Below, in pieces: positions 5,708 to 12,162 of a stretch of DNA of 13,216 bases. Numbering within the stretch: position 1 is the first letter of the stretch; each line of letters opens with the position of its first letter. The translations under genes and the position numbers were made by a program. This DNA is from UBA73 sp964364885 (GTDB lineage: Archaea > Nanobdellota > Nanobdellia > Pacearchaeales > GW2011-AR1). The notes under the pieces are model-generated. The model had not been told where the DNA came from. It searched no databases and saw nothing but the letters and a program-made list of their open reading frames with translations. The stretch spans positions 1 through 13,216 of the forward strand of contig CAYIOA010000022.1 of NCBI GenBank assembly GCA_964364885.1, given 5' to 3'.

Positions 5708-6541
5708 ATGGAAAAACGCGCAACTCTTGAAGGAAAAATCGCAATTGTCACAGGCGCAAGCGAAGGCATCGGCTTCGGAATAGCAAGCGCGCTCGCATTC
5801 CATGGCTCCCTTGTCTATCTCGTAGCAAGAACAAAAGACAAGCTGGAAGAAGCAGAGAATAAAATAAGAAAATCAGGAGGAAAAGCTGAATCAAAAGTTG
5901 GAGACATAACAAAAATAGAAACAATAACAAAAATTATAGATGAAGTCTACAGCACCCACAATAAACTGGATATTTTCGTAAATAACGCAGGCACATGGAA
6001 AGGGCAGTCACTTGAAACACCATTCGAAGAAATTGAAGCTCTTATAAACTTTGATATGCTCTCTCCCTATAGAATAACGCACTACCTAGCGCAGAAATTC
6101 AAGCATACAAAAAATAATCTAAAAATATTAACAGTTCTATCACAAGCTTCTTTGAAAGTTTTTGAAATAGGACTTGGTTACGGCCCCGCAAAAATGGGGT
6201 TAACATCTGCGCTGTTTCATCTAGAAAAAGAGATAGAAGAAGAAAAAATAAAAAATATAACTTTGTATAGAATTTACCCGAACACAGTCGCAACAGAAAA
6301 AGTTATGCCATTCATTAAACAAGGAAAAATCTCAAATCCTGTCAGCACAGAAGCAGTGATAAGCACGGCAATAGACTTGCTGCTAGAAAGAACACCAACT
6401 AGAGATGCCAGAATCGGGTACTATCCAGAAAGAGGAATTGTAGAAACATATCTCGCGTCAACTCCAGAAGAATTCTACAAGCAAACAATAATATCAGAAA
6501 AAGTCATAGACAAAAGTTTCAACCCAGACATAGACCTATAA
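5708..6541 (+). CDS. Classical short-chain dehydrogenase/reductase (SDR)
   Basis: A 277-residue NAD(P)-dependent oxidoreductase with the complete classical SDR pattern: cofactor loop TGASEGIG at 15-22, NNAG at 92-95, and the catalytic set Ser145, Tyr158 and Lys162 (YGPAK) with normal spacing. Arg41 after the second strand (LVARTKDKL) resembles the position that favours NADPH; this is inference. The C-terminal 30-40 residues extend slightly beyond the usual 250 and include an acidic tail. Substrate cannot be assigned: family members act on ketones, sugars, lipids and acyl intermediates. The upstream TATA-like box supports the ATG chosen. The next gene has its own TATA-like box beginning two bases after this stop, so no operon is implied. 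Confidence 0.9.
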   Translation: MEKRATLEGKIAIVTGASEGIGFGIASALAFHGSLVYLVARTKDKLEEAENKIRKSGGKAESKVGDITKIETITKIIDEVYSTHNKLDIFVNNAGTWKGQSLETPFEEIEALINFDMLSPYRITHYLAQKFKHTKNNLKILTVLSQASLKVFEIGLGYGPAKMGLTSALFHLEKEIEEEKIKNITLYRIYPNTVATEKVMPFIKQGKISNPVSTEAVISTAIDLLLERTPTRDARIGYYPERGIVETYLASTPEEFYKQTIISEKVIDKSFNPDIDL

Positions 6542-6542
6542 G

Positions 6543-6550
6543 TATAAATA
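6543..6550 (+). promoter_or_regulatory. TATA-like box of the HTH-PIN operon
   Basis: TATAAATA is centred 26 bases before the ATG at 6572. It lies directly after the SDR stop codon and fits a leaderless two-gene transcript. Confidence 0.6.
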
Positions 6551-6571
6551 ATAAAAACCCATAACAATCAG

Positions 6572-7144
6572 ATGGACATCGAAGAAAAGGAGGTTGAGCA
6601 TATTGTCCACGTTCTCAAAGAGATAAAACAATACTTAGCTGAAAACAATGCAATAAAACTAAAAGAATTGTCAAACCATACAATTCACTCTGCTTCAACT
6701 TATCAAGATGCCGGCAGCATTACACTGGCTGTTTTAGTCTACACATTAAGCAAATTAATTGAAAGAGAAGACTACAAAAAGATAAAAGACTGGAGAGAAT
6801 TTATAAAAAAACTAAATGCAATAATTGACAAATCAATAGCTGAAATAGAAAAAAATAATCAGAAGGAATACGAAGAAGTTTTCGTAAACTCGAGAAAACT
6901 GCTTGAGTCCGTTTCCCCAAATTTAAAGAAATACATAGAAGAAGTAATAAGAAAGGCTTCAATAAATAAAGGCTCAAAGATTTACGAGCATGGCATATCA
7001 TTAGAGCAAACTTCAAGATTGCTAGGTATAACACAATGGGAATTATCCGAGTACATAGGACAAAAAAACCTCCCGGAAACAAAGCCGAGCATGACAATAA
7101 ACATTAAAAAAAGAGCTGAAATGGCTCTGGAGTTTTTCAAATGA
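6572..7144 (+). CDS. Helix-turn-helix protein paired with a PIN gene
   Basis: A 190-residue, almost entirely helical soluble protein. Residues 1-135 form a charged helical bundle with no motif I can name. Residues 141-165 (GISLEQTSRLLGITQWELSEYIG) have the spacing of a helix-turn-helix, followed by KNLPETKP and a short final helix. Its stop overlaps the start of the PIN gene by four bases (ATGA), so the two are translationally coupled. Order and overlap resemble antitoxin-toxin operons, with this protein as a DNA-binding partner that could autoregulate the promoter. The N-terminal part is much larger than in usual VapB antitoxins. A conserved archaeal regulator with an RNA-processing partner is an equally good reading. 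Confidence 0.72.
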   Translation: MDIEEKEVEHIVHVLKEIKQYLAENNAIKLKELSNHTIHSASTYQDAGSITLAVLVYTLSKLIEREDYKKIKDWREFIKKLNAIIDKSIAEIEKNNQKEYEEVFVNSRKLLESVSPNLKKYIEEVIRKASINKGSKIYEHGISLEQTSRLLGITQWELSEYIGQKNLPETKPSMTINIKKRAEMALEFFK

Positions 7145-7815
7145 AAGCATTAATTCTAGATTCAGGAGCCCTTATCAACCTATCAATGAATGGACTGTTA
7201 TACTTAATAGAAGAATTCAAAAAAATAACAAAAATAAAATTCTTAATTACAAAACAAGTCAAGTATGAAATTGTTGACCGCCCGATAAACATACCAAGAT
7301 TTGAGCTTGGCGCACTCAGAGTAAGCAATCTCATTGACTCAAAGCATTTAGAATTACCTCAATCACTAAATATATCAGATGAAGAAATAAATTCACTGAC
7401 TAAAAAATTAAAAGAAAATGCAAACAATTCACTTGAGTCACAGGGAAGAAGCATACAAATCGTCAGCGATGCAGAGATGTCCTGTCTGGCTCTTTCCTCC
7501 ATATTAACAGAAAAAGGAATAGAAAATATAATAGCGATAGACGAAAGAACAACCAGAATACTTGCAGAAAAACCAGAAAGCCTGGAAGAGCTAATGTCCT
7601 CGAAGCTTCATAAAAAAATAACAACTAATAAAAAGAATTTGGCAGTTTTCTCAAAATTCAGATTCATCCGCTCAACAGAGTTAGTTTATGTAGCTTATAA
7701 GAAAGGAATTCTGAAAGTCAATGGCGCAAAAGCCCTTGAAGCCGCGCTGTATGCCACAAAATTCAAAGGCGCGGCAGTCTCCTGGGACGAAATTAATATT
7801 CTAAAGAAGCTCTAG
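7141..7815 (+). CDS. PIN-domain protein, partner of the HTH protein
   Basis: A 224-residue protein. Residues 1-140 look like a PIN-fold nuclease: Asp7 in LILDSGALI, Glu43 in QVKYEIVD, Asp110 and Glu112 in IVSDAEMSCLAL, and Asp134 in IAIDERTTR, enough acidic residues for metal-dependent RNA cleavage. Residues 70-105 are an insertion with Ser/Asn and charged helices, and 160-224 an extra C-terminal region (AVFSKFRFIRSTELVYVAYKKG, then ALEAALYATKFKGAAVSWDEI), so it is larger than a typical VapC. It is translationally coupled to the preceding gene by a four-base overlap. Toxin or RNA-processing enzyme cannot be decided from sequence. Hairpin array C begins directly after its stop. Confidence 0.78.
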   Translation: MKALILDSGALINLSMNGLLYLIEEFKKITKIKFLITKQVKYEIVDRPINIPRFELGALRVSNLIDSKHLELPQSLNISDEEINSLTKKLKENANNSLESQGRSIQIVSDAEMSCLALSSILTEKGIENIIAIDERTTRILAEKPESLEELMSSKLHKKITTNKKNLAVFSKFRFIRSTELVYVAYKKGILKVNGAKALEAALYATKFKGAAVSWDEINILKKL

Positions 7816-7828
7816 ATATGGCGCGAAG

Positions 7829-8017
7829 AGTACTAAAAATTCCTTAGAAATTTTGGCAACTCCAAAACAAGTATATTTTGAAGTAATCGAAACCCGCAAA
7901 ACTGTTTGCGTTTAGTAACTTCGATTCCCAAAAATCACCAAATCCTTCGGATTTGGGGAGAACCAGAAAAAACCTACGGCATCTGACTCCAATCTAAAAT
8001 TGGAGATTTTTCACGTG
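7829..8017 (+). repeat. Hairpin array C, 3' of the HTH-linked PIN gene
   Basis: Begins a few bases after the PIN stop and runs into the scaffold gap. (1) Overlapping small stems: AAAATT/AATTTT near 7836-7854 and TTTTGG/CCAAAA at 7851-7867. (2) A nested structure: AATCGAA (7885-7891) pairs with TTCGATT (7920-7926) around CGCAAA/TTTGCG (7895-7910). (3) A perfect 8-bp stem, CCAAATCC at 7938-7945 with GGATTTGG at 7949-7956, loop TTC. (4) A perfect 7-bp stem, CTCCAAT at 7987-7993 with ATTGGAG at 7999-8005. The architecture resembles arrays A and B (short-loop stems plus a stem enclosing a hairpin), but the shared AGTTTGTTTGGA strand is absent from the visible part and may lie in the gap. Confidence 0.6.
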
Positions 8018-8117
8018 NNNNNNNNNNNNNNNNNNNNNNNNNNNNNNNNNNNNNNNNNNNNNNNNNNNNNNNNNNNNNNNNNNNNNNNNNNNNNNNNNNN
8101 NNNNNNNNNNNNNNNNN
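8018..8117. other. Scaffold gap (100 N)
   Basis: Exactly 100 N, the conventional filler for a gap of unknown length. It interrupts hairpin array C, so the true distance and content between the PIN gene and the coiled-coil gene are unknown. Palindromic repeats often break short-read assemblies, which may be why it lies here. Confidence 0.95.
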
Positions 8118-8157
8118 ACGCACCCTTAAACAACAAATTAAACGTCATTTAAAAACA

Positions 8158-8167
8158 TTTATAAATT
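8158..8167 (+). promoter_or_regulatory. TATA-like box of the coiled-coil gene
   Basis: TTTATAAATT is centred about 25 bases before the ATG at 8187. It decides the start, because the upstream in-frame TTG at 8166 overlaps the box itself. Confidence 0.6.
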
Positions 8168-8186
8168 GCTCTGTCTTAAAACTATT

Positions 8187-8594
8187 ATGCCAAAAAAAAG
8201 AGGGGCAATTGCCGAACATTCTAGTGAACATCCTAAAAGAAAAGAAAGTTTGGAAGAAGCATTGCTGAAAAATCTAGTTGAACTGCAGAAAGTCCATACA
8301 GAACTGGCAGAAAAATTCGACAAATTAGCAAAAGAAATAACTAGCTTGCTTGCTTTGTTCGAGGTAACTGCGAAAAATCTGGCAAGCCATGCGCCAGTCG
8401 GAGAGTATGAAAAAGATAAAGAATTTCTTGAGAAAATTGATCGCCTGTTAGACCAGAATAAAACAATTGCAAAAGGATTGACATTAATGGAGGAGCGCAT
8501 GCGCGAGCGCGTTTACGGCCCGGCATCGCAAAAAGAGATGAACGAAGAACCAAGGTCAATAAACCAGAGCAACAGACCTCTCCCAAGATTCTAA
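8187..8594 (+). CDS. Coiled-coil hypothetical protein
   Basis: A 135-residue soluble protein of unknown function. The first 20 residues are basic and disordered-looking (MPKKRGAIAEHSSEHPKRK). Residues 20-62 form a long amphipathic coiled coil with regular Leu spacing (LLKNLVELQKVHTELAEKFDKLAK). A second helix spans about 75-112, and the last 25 residues are polar (NEEPRSINQSNRPLPRF). The start at 8187 is chosen over TTG at 8166 because of the TATA-like box. It is separated from the next gene by a single base, so both are on one transcript and probably work together. That neighbour resembles the N-terminal domain of secretion ATPases, so a role in a membrane or pilus-related complex is conceivable but speculative. 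Confidence 0.72.
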   Translation: MPKKRGAIAEHSSEHPKRKESLEEALLKNLVELQKVHTELAEKFDKLAKEITSLLALFEVTAKNLASHAPVGEYEKDKEFLEKIDRLLDQNKTIAKGLTLMEERMRERVYGPASQKEMNEEPRSINQSNRPLPRF

Positions 8595-8595
8595 A

Positions 8596-9231
8596 ATGTC
8601 TGAAACAAAAAAAGAGATACAGGAGTATGTTATAAAAGAATTCGTGCGTTCCCTAATTGCAAGTTCTGCGCCAAAGATAGAAAAAAAAGAGTTTATGGTG
8701 CCTTCCAGCAGGCAGCAGGTTCAACTTCACCAGCAAGTTCCATCATTTCAAATAAACCCAAAAAACATTCAAGAAAAAAAAGTTGTTTTAACGCCCAAAG
8801 TTGTCAGATTAACTCCTTCAAATTTATCAATGCAAAGTCTGCCAATTCAAAGAAGACCGCCTCAGAGAATTAACCAATTCCAGCCAAATCTTCCGCCTCC
8901 TCCGCAAAAAGAATCAGCAAATGAAGTAAAAATAAATCTCGGAAGAACAGCTCAATTTCTGTCAGACCCGGCAGTGCTAAGTATTGAATGCCCGGGCCCA
9001 GGAAAAAATGTTCTAATAAACAAGGCTGGCAGCATACAAGCAACCCAAATAACTCTCTCAGAAGAGGAAATAAACTCTTTAATGGAGGAAATATCAGAAA
9101 AAACAAGAGTTCCAATTGTATCAGGTCTTTTCAGAGCAGCTTATAAAGACATACTAATAACAGCAGTCATTTCAGAGTTCGTAGGCACGCGTTTCATAAT
9201 ACAAAAAAGAACTCCATTCAAAATGTATTAA
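8596..9231 (+). CDS. Orphan secretion-ATPase N-terminal-like domain protein
   Basis: A 211-residue protein in two parts. Residues 1-22 are a helix, then about 30-110 is a Pro/Gln-rich low-complexity linker (RRPPQRINQFQPNLPPPPQK). Residues 115-211 fold like the N-terminal domain preceding the ATPase of CpaF/VirB11/GspE-type proteins. The order LSDPAVLSIECPGPGKNVLI, then TQITLSEEEINSLMEEI, then ITAVISEFVGTRFIIQKRTPF follows the family pattern of 'sdP.v..I.v.gpg', a deeel-type helix, and 'v.av.....g...ti.k'. No Walker A or B motif follows and the gene ends there, so it cannot hydrolyse ATP. The fold call is my reading of the pattern and needs structural confirmation. It starts one base after the coiled-coil gene's stop. 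Confidence 0.65.
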   Translation: MSETKKEIQEYVIKEFVRSLIASSAPKIEKKEFMVPSSRQQVQLHQQVPSFQINPKNIQEKKVVLTPKVVRLTPSNLSMQSLPIQRRPPQRINQFQPNLPPPPQKESANEVKINLGRTAQFLSDPAVLSIECPGPGKNVLINKAGSIQATQITLSEEEINSLMEEISEKTRVPIVSGLFRAAYKDILITAVISEFVGTRFIIQKRTPFKMY

Positions 9232-9233
9232 AA
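9228..9233 (+). promoter_or_regulatory. TATA-like box of ogg
   Basis: TTAAAA, centred about 25 bases before the ATG at 9255, overlapping the previous gene's stop codon. It fits a leaderless transcript and is a weaker match than the others. Confidence 0.4.
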
Positions 9234-9254
9234 TCCCATCATTCACTCTATTAG

Positions 9255-9866
9255 ATGAATAACCTGAAAAAAACAATTCTAGAGCAATATTCAAAAGATA
9301 AAAAAAAGATACAAGCCCGCTTAAATGAATTCAGAACTCTTCCAGAAAATCTTTACATAAAAGAGTTTATGTTCTGCATTCTTACTCCTCAAAGCAATGC
9401 TCAAAGATGCTGGGAAGCGGTAGCTCAAATCCAGCTCTTAAAAGACAAAAATAAAACTAATGTAGCTCAAATCCTAAAAACTAAAACACGTTTTCACAAC
9501 AATAAAACACTGTATCTCCTAGAAGGATTATCCAAATGGGATGAAATAAAACAGCTTATCAAAAGTCAAAACATCAAAGAATTAAGGAATGTTCTGGCGG
9601 AAAATGTAAAGGGATATGGCTTAAAAGAATCATCGCATTTTCTGAGAAATATAGGAAAATCAAGCAACAAAATCGCAATTCTAGACAGGCATATTCTAAA
9701 AAATCTAAAGGAATTTAATATTATATCCGACAATAAAATAAAGAGTAAAAATAATTATTTGGAAACAGAAGAAAAATTTCTTAAGTTCTCTAAACAAATA
9801 GGAATTCCCCCGGATGAACTTGATTTGTTATTTTGGAGCATGGAAAACGGAGAGATATTCAAGTAA
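9255..9866 (+). CDS. ogg: 8-oxoguanine DNA glycosylase/AP lyase (Ogg2 type)
   Basis: A 203-residue bifunctional repair enzyme that removes 8-oxoguanine and nicks the abasic site. Length and motifs match archaeal Ogg2: FMFCILTPQSNAQRCW at 38-53, the helix-hairpin-helix VKGYGLKESSHFLRNIG at 118-134 with catalytic Lys124, and the AILDRHILKNL block at 141-151 with catalytic Asp144. It ends with the family's C-terminal FWSMENGEIFK, whose terminal Lys contacts the lesion in characterised members. A TATA-like box supports the ATG. It converges with the next gene: its TAA at 9864-9866 is directly followed by the minus-strand stop at 9867-9869, with no bases between. Confidence 0.94.
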   Translation: MNNLKKTILEQYSKDKKKIQARLNEFRTLPENLYIKEFMFCILTPQSNAQRCWEAVAQIQLLKDKNKTNVAQILKTKTRFHNNKTLYLLEGLSKWDEIKQLIKSQNIKELRNVLAENVKGYGLKESSHFLRNIGKSSNKIAILDRHILKNLKEFNIISDNKIKSKNNYLETEEKFLKFSKQIGIPPDELDLLFWSMENGEIFK

Positions 9867-10310
9867 TTACTTTCTGCTCTCAATTTCAAATAGAAAAGAT
9901 AAAATTGGTTTAACAACTGATTGATAAAGAGCATAGAAAAGTTTATCCTCATTCTGCGTTCTGCCGGAGCTATTTTTCTTAGGTACAGCCTGAACTTCAA
10001 AAACCAAATGACTTTCTTCAGAACGAACAGCTATATCATCAAAAATTTCTTTATAATCTCTGGATACTCTTAAATCGCTGAGTCTTTTTGCCGCATTGCT
10101 AAATGGTTTTCTATGGCTGTTCAAAACAACATCAATTGTTCTGCCCTTGTCAACAAAGCGAATCTCATAGTCCTTCCAGACTTGTAAACTAGAAGGGTAT
10201 TCCGAATTATATCCGAATACGCCATTGCGAAACGTTACTCGCGATTTACCAGCTATCTCAAGAATATGTTGATAAGTTCTTCTGGCAAAATAATCACTCA
10301 AATCAGGCAT
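9867..10310 (-). CDS. Hypothetical protein (147 aa)
   Basis: A soluble protein I do not recognise. Its N-terminal half is rich in beta-type sequence (SRVTFRNGVFGYNSEYPSSLQVWKDYEIRFVDKGRTIDVVLN). The C-terminal half contains DYKEIFDDIAVRSEESHLVFEVQAVPKK followed by a Ser/Asn/Gln loop and a final helix ending in FLFEIESRK. No Cys, no membrane helix, no signal peptide. The D-x(n)-FEVQ arrangement faintly recalls restriction-type nuclease cores, but there is no convincing PD-(D/E)xK match, so no function is assigned. The start is supported by a minus-strand TATA-like box about 25 bases upstream. It is divergent from the UMP kinase gene and convergent with ogg. Confidence 0.72.
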   Translation of the reverse strand: MPDLSDYFARRTYQHILEIAGKSRVTFRNGVFGYNSEYPSSLQVWKDYEIRFVDKGRTIDVVLNSHRKPFSNAAKRLSDLRVSRDYKEIFDDIAVRSEESHLVFEVQAVPKKNSSGRTQNEDKLFYALYQSVVKPILSFLFEIESRK

Positions 10311-10330
10311 GAAAAAACAAGAAAGAACTA

Positions 10331-10340
10331 CTTAAAAATC
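10331..10340 (-). promoter_or_regulatory. TATA-like box of the 147-aa gene
   Basis: The minus strand reads GATTTTTAAG, centred about 25 bases before the ATG at 10310. It shares the 111-base divergent region with the UMP kinase promoter. Confidence 0.5.
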
Positions 10341-10392
10341 ATTGTTGTAATGCACAATACATAACAACTAGCCAAAAACCGCAACCGACAGC

Positions 10393-10400
10393 TTTAAAAT
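10393..10400 (+). promoter_or_regulatory. TATA-like box of pyrH
   Basis: TTTAAAAT is centred about 26 bases before the ATG at 10422. Five-base inverted arms, CAGCT at 10389-10393 and AGCTG at 10409-10413, flank it; they are too short to call an operator. Confidence 0.55.
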
Positions 10401-10421
10401 TAAAATTGAGCTGTAATATAA

Positions 10422-11105
10422 ATGAAAACCCTGGTAATAAGTCTCGGCGGCTCTGTAATTATTCCAGAAAAAATAAACACTAAGTTCTTGAACGAATTTA
10501 AAGAAACTTTGAAAAAACACTACAAAACTCATAAATTTGTGATAGTCTGCGGAGGAGGAACAATAGCCAGAAAGTATATTTCAGTATTAAAAGAAGAGGG
10601 AAAATCAAAAAAAGAGATTTCACTTGCAGGAATCAGGGCAACAAGAATGAACGCCCTGTTTATAATGCAGCTCTTCGGCAAAGAAGCCAACGACACCCTG
10701 CCAAAAAACATGAAAGAAATAAAGAGAAATCTAGCAAAAAACAACGTTGTTATCTGCGGCGCGCTGAGATACTCAGAAAACTCTACATCAGACAGCACAG
10801 CAGCAGCATTAGCCTCCTGCCTAAAAACAGAATTCGTAAATATAACAAATGTAAAGGGTCTTTATTCAGACAACCCAAAAATAAACAAAAAAGCAAAGCT
10901 CATTTCCAGCATCTCCTGGAAGGATTTTAAGAAAAAAGCTCTTGCAATACGCTTTAAAGCAGGACAAAACTTCATACTCGACCAAAATGCATCAGTCATA
11001 ATAAATAAACATAAAATAAAAACCTATATTATCGGTCCAGACATGAATAATCTCTCGAAGATATTTAAAAATAAAAAGTTCATAGGAACAACAATTTACA
11101 ATTAA
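10422..11105 (+). CDS. pyrH: Uridylate (UMP) kinase, archaeal type
   Basis: Phosphorylates UMP to UDP in pyrimidine nucleotide synthesis. At 227 residues it matches the archaeal UMP kinases of the amino-acid-kinase superfamily. Visible elements: the phosphate-binding SLGGSV at 7-12, CGGGTIARKY at 43-52, the substrate loop TSDSTAAALA at 122-131 with Asp124, and the late VKGLYSDNPK at 144-153 typical of the nucleotide site. The family's C-terminal GT-x-I (IGTTIYN) is present, so the protein is complete. A TATA-like box supports the ATG. The Rpp30 gene starts one base after its stop, so the two form an operon joining nucleotide and tRNA-processing functions. Confidence 0.93.
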   Translation: MKTLVISLGGSVIIPEKINTKFLNEFKETLKKHYKTHKFVIVCGGGTIARKYISVLKEEGKSKKEISLAGIRATRMNALFIMQLFGKEANDTLPKNMKEIKRNLAKNNVVICGALRYSENSTSDSTAAALASCLKTEFVNITNVKGLYSDNPKINKKAKLISSISWKDFKKKALAIRFKAGQNFILDQNASVIINKHKIKTYIIGPDMNNLSKIFKNKKFIGTTIYN

Positions 11106-11106
11106 A

Positions 11107-11550
11107 ATGATAGAAACTACCAACCTGGAGCTGGCAAGAAAATTGATAAAAAAAGAACAGAAACCTATAATAATAAAAGCACAGGACAATTTATTTAATA
11201 GAAAAATCCTTGAATACGGAAAATTCGACATTCTCCTCTCCCCAGAGAAAGGAGAGAAAAAAGACAAGCTTAAACAGCTAAATTCCGGATTAAATCATGT
11301 TCTTGCCAAAATAGCTGCAAAAAATAGTATAGCACTAGGTGTAGACTTAAAAGAAATAAGGAGCATGGATAAAAAAGAGAAAGCAAAGCAACTGGCAAGA
11401 ATAATTCAAAATATAAGAATATGCAGAAAATCAAAAACAAGATTCGCGTGTATAAATTGCAATAATAAAATAGATGTGTTTAATCTCCTTATCTCTCTCG
11501 GCGCGTCGACAAAACAGGCAGAAGAAGCATTTAAACAGTTTATTTCATAA
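11107..11550 (+). CDS. rnp3: RNase P protein component 3 (Rpp30), short form
   Basis: Subunit of archaeal RNase P, which removes the 5' leader of pre-tRNA. The family's PHP-like barrel signature is visible: KFDILLSPEKGEKKD at 39-53, then QLNSGLNHVLAKIAAKNSIALGVDLKEI at 57-84, close to the Rpp30 core of 'GLN.vl.rlA..n.ial.i.l'. The C-terminal SLGASTKQAEEAF resembles the family's 'lG.....a..a' end. At 147 residues it is shorter than the usual 200-plus, with the N-terminal strands reduced. The start one base after the pyrH stop and the ATG frame leave no room for a longer N-terminus without overlapping pyrH, so the short form seems real. It overlaps the convergent minus-strand gene by 11 bases. 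Confidence 0.82.
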   Translation: MIETTNLELARKLIKKEQKPIIIKAQDNLFNRKILEYGKFDILLSPEKGEKKDKLKQLNSGLNHVLAKIAAKNSIALGVDLKEIRSMDKKEKAKQLARIIQNIRICRKSKTRFACINCNNKIDVFNLLISLGASTKQAEEAFKQFIS

Positions 11551-12055
11551 CCGCTCTAGCAAGTCCTTCTTCTTGCTTAGCCCTCTCTAAATGTGGCTTA
11601 AGAGTTCCATGATACAAAGTAGCTGCATCTTGCTGGGGCATTCCTGAAACATCAACTAAAATTTTAATATAATTATCATCACTAAAATCTCTATCAGGAG
11701 AAAGCCCGTACTCAACAGCTATTTCATCTGTATCATAAGTTTCCTCAAGTTTTGCAAGCAATGGTTCTGCTGCATTAGGATATTTGTTAGCGAACCATTT
11801 TACTGCGTCAACATAGCCATATTTTTTAGTCTTTTTATCACTAGAAATATGTGCAGTTGCGGGAGATTTCGGCAATTCTCTCCCCACCTTTAACAATAAA
11901 TAAACCAGCTCAGCATTATGCTTTTCCCTGCCAGTAAGCGTCGCACCAAAACTAGCTAAAGTCCTCCCAAGTCTGGAGCACATTACAGTCTCATCAAGTA
12001 TTGGCTTAAAATTCAATGCTTCAACATTAATATCCTGCTTTTTCTTCCTAGCCAT
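11540..12055 (-). CDS. Hypothetical protein (171 aa)
   Basis: A soluble, mostly helical protein that I do not recognise. It begins with a basic MARKKKQD segment. The rest is helical with regions such as ETVMCSRLGRTLASFGATLTGREKHNAELVYLLLKVGRELPK, KYGYVDAVKWFANKYP, and a C-terminal KILVDVSGMPQQDAATLYHGTLKPHLERAKQ. It has a single Cys, with no membrane segment or catalytic signature. The ATG at 12055 is supported by a minus-strand TATA-like box about 25 bases upstream. Its 3' end overlaps rnp3 by 11 bases on the opposite strand. Confidence 0.72.
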   Translation of the reverse strand: MARKKKQDINVEALNFKPILDETVMCSRLGRTLASFGATLTGREKHNAELVYLLLKVGRELPKSPATAHISSDKKTKKYGYVDAVKWFANKYPNAAEPLLAKLEETYDTDEIAVEYGLSPDRDFSDDNYIKILVDVSGMPQQDAATLYHGTLKPHLERAKQEEGLARAVMK

Positions 12056-12074
12056 GTTAAAATTATACCAAACA

Positions 12075-12085
12075 CATATAAATAC
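12075..12085 (-). promoter_or_regulatory. TATA-like box of the 171-aa gene
   Basis: The minus strand reads GTATTTATATG, centred about 25 bases before the ATG at 12055; a good match for a leaderless archaeal start. Confidence 0.6.
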
Positions 12086-12150
12086 TTTACTGCTCTCAAC
12101 AGCATAAATAACAAATAAACTAAATAAAACACTCAGCTCTTCAAAAATTC

Positions 12151-12162
12151 TAAAACTCGTTT
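12151..12162 (-). terminator. Possible terminator of the surface-protein gene
   Basis: A short palindrome, AAAACTCGTTTT, directly after the stop at 12163, followed on the minus strand by an AT-rich stretch with TTTTT. Archaeal termination relies on T-runs, and the hairpin is only five base pairs, so this is a weak call. Confidence 0.3.

Noticed and set aside
6572..7815. Calling the HTH-PIN pair VapBC
   Set aside because: Both proteins are far larger than VapB and VapC, and the HTH is C-terminal to a big helical domain. The overlap alone is not enough for that name.
7884..7940. TTCGATTCC followed by ACCA, resembling a tRNA T-loop and 3' end
   Set aside because: TTCGATT is one arm of a perfect stem with AATCGAA, and no D-arm, anticodon arm or acceptor stem can be drawn.
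2741..8017. Arrays as CRISPR or insertion-sequence ends
   Set aside because: There are no direct repeats with regular spacers, and no transposase or cas gene is present in the window. A non-autonomous palindromic element remains possible but cannot be shown here.
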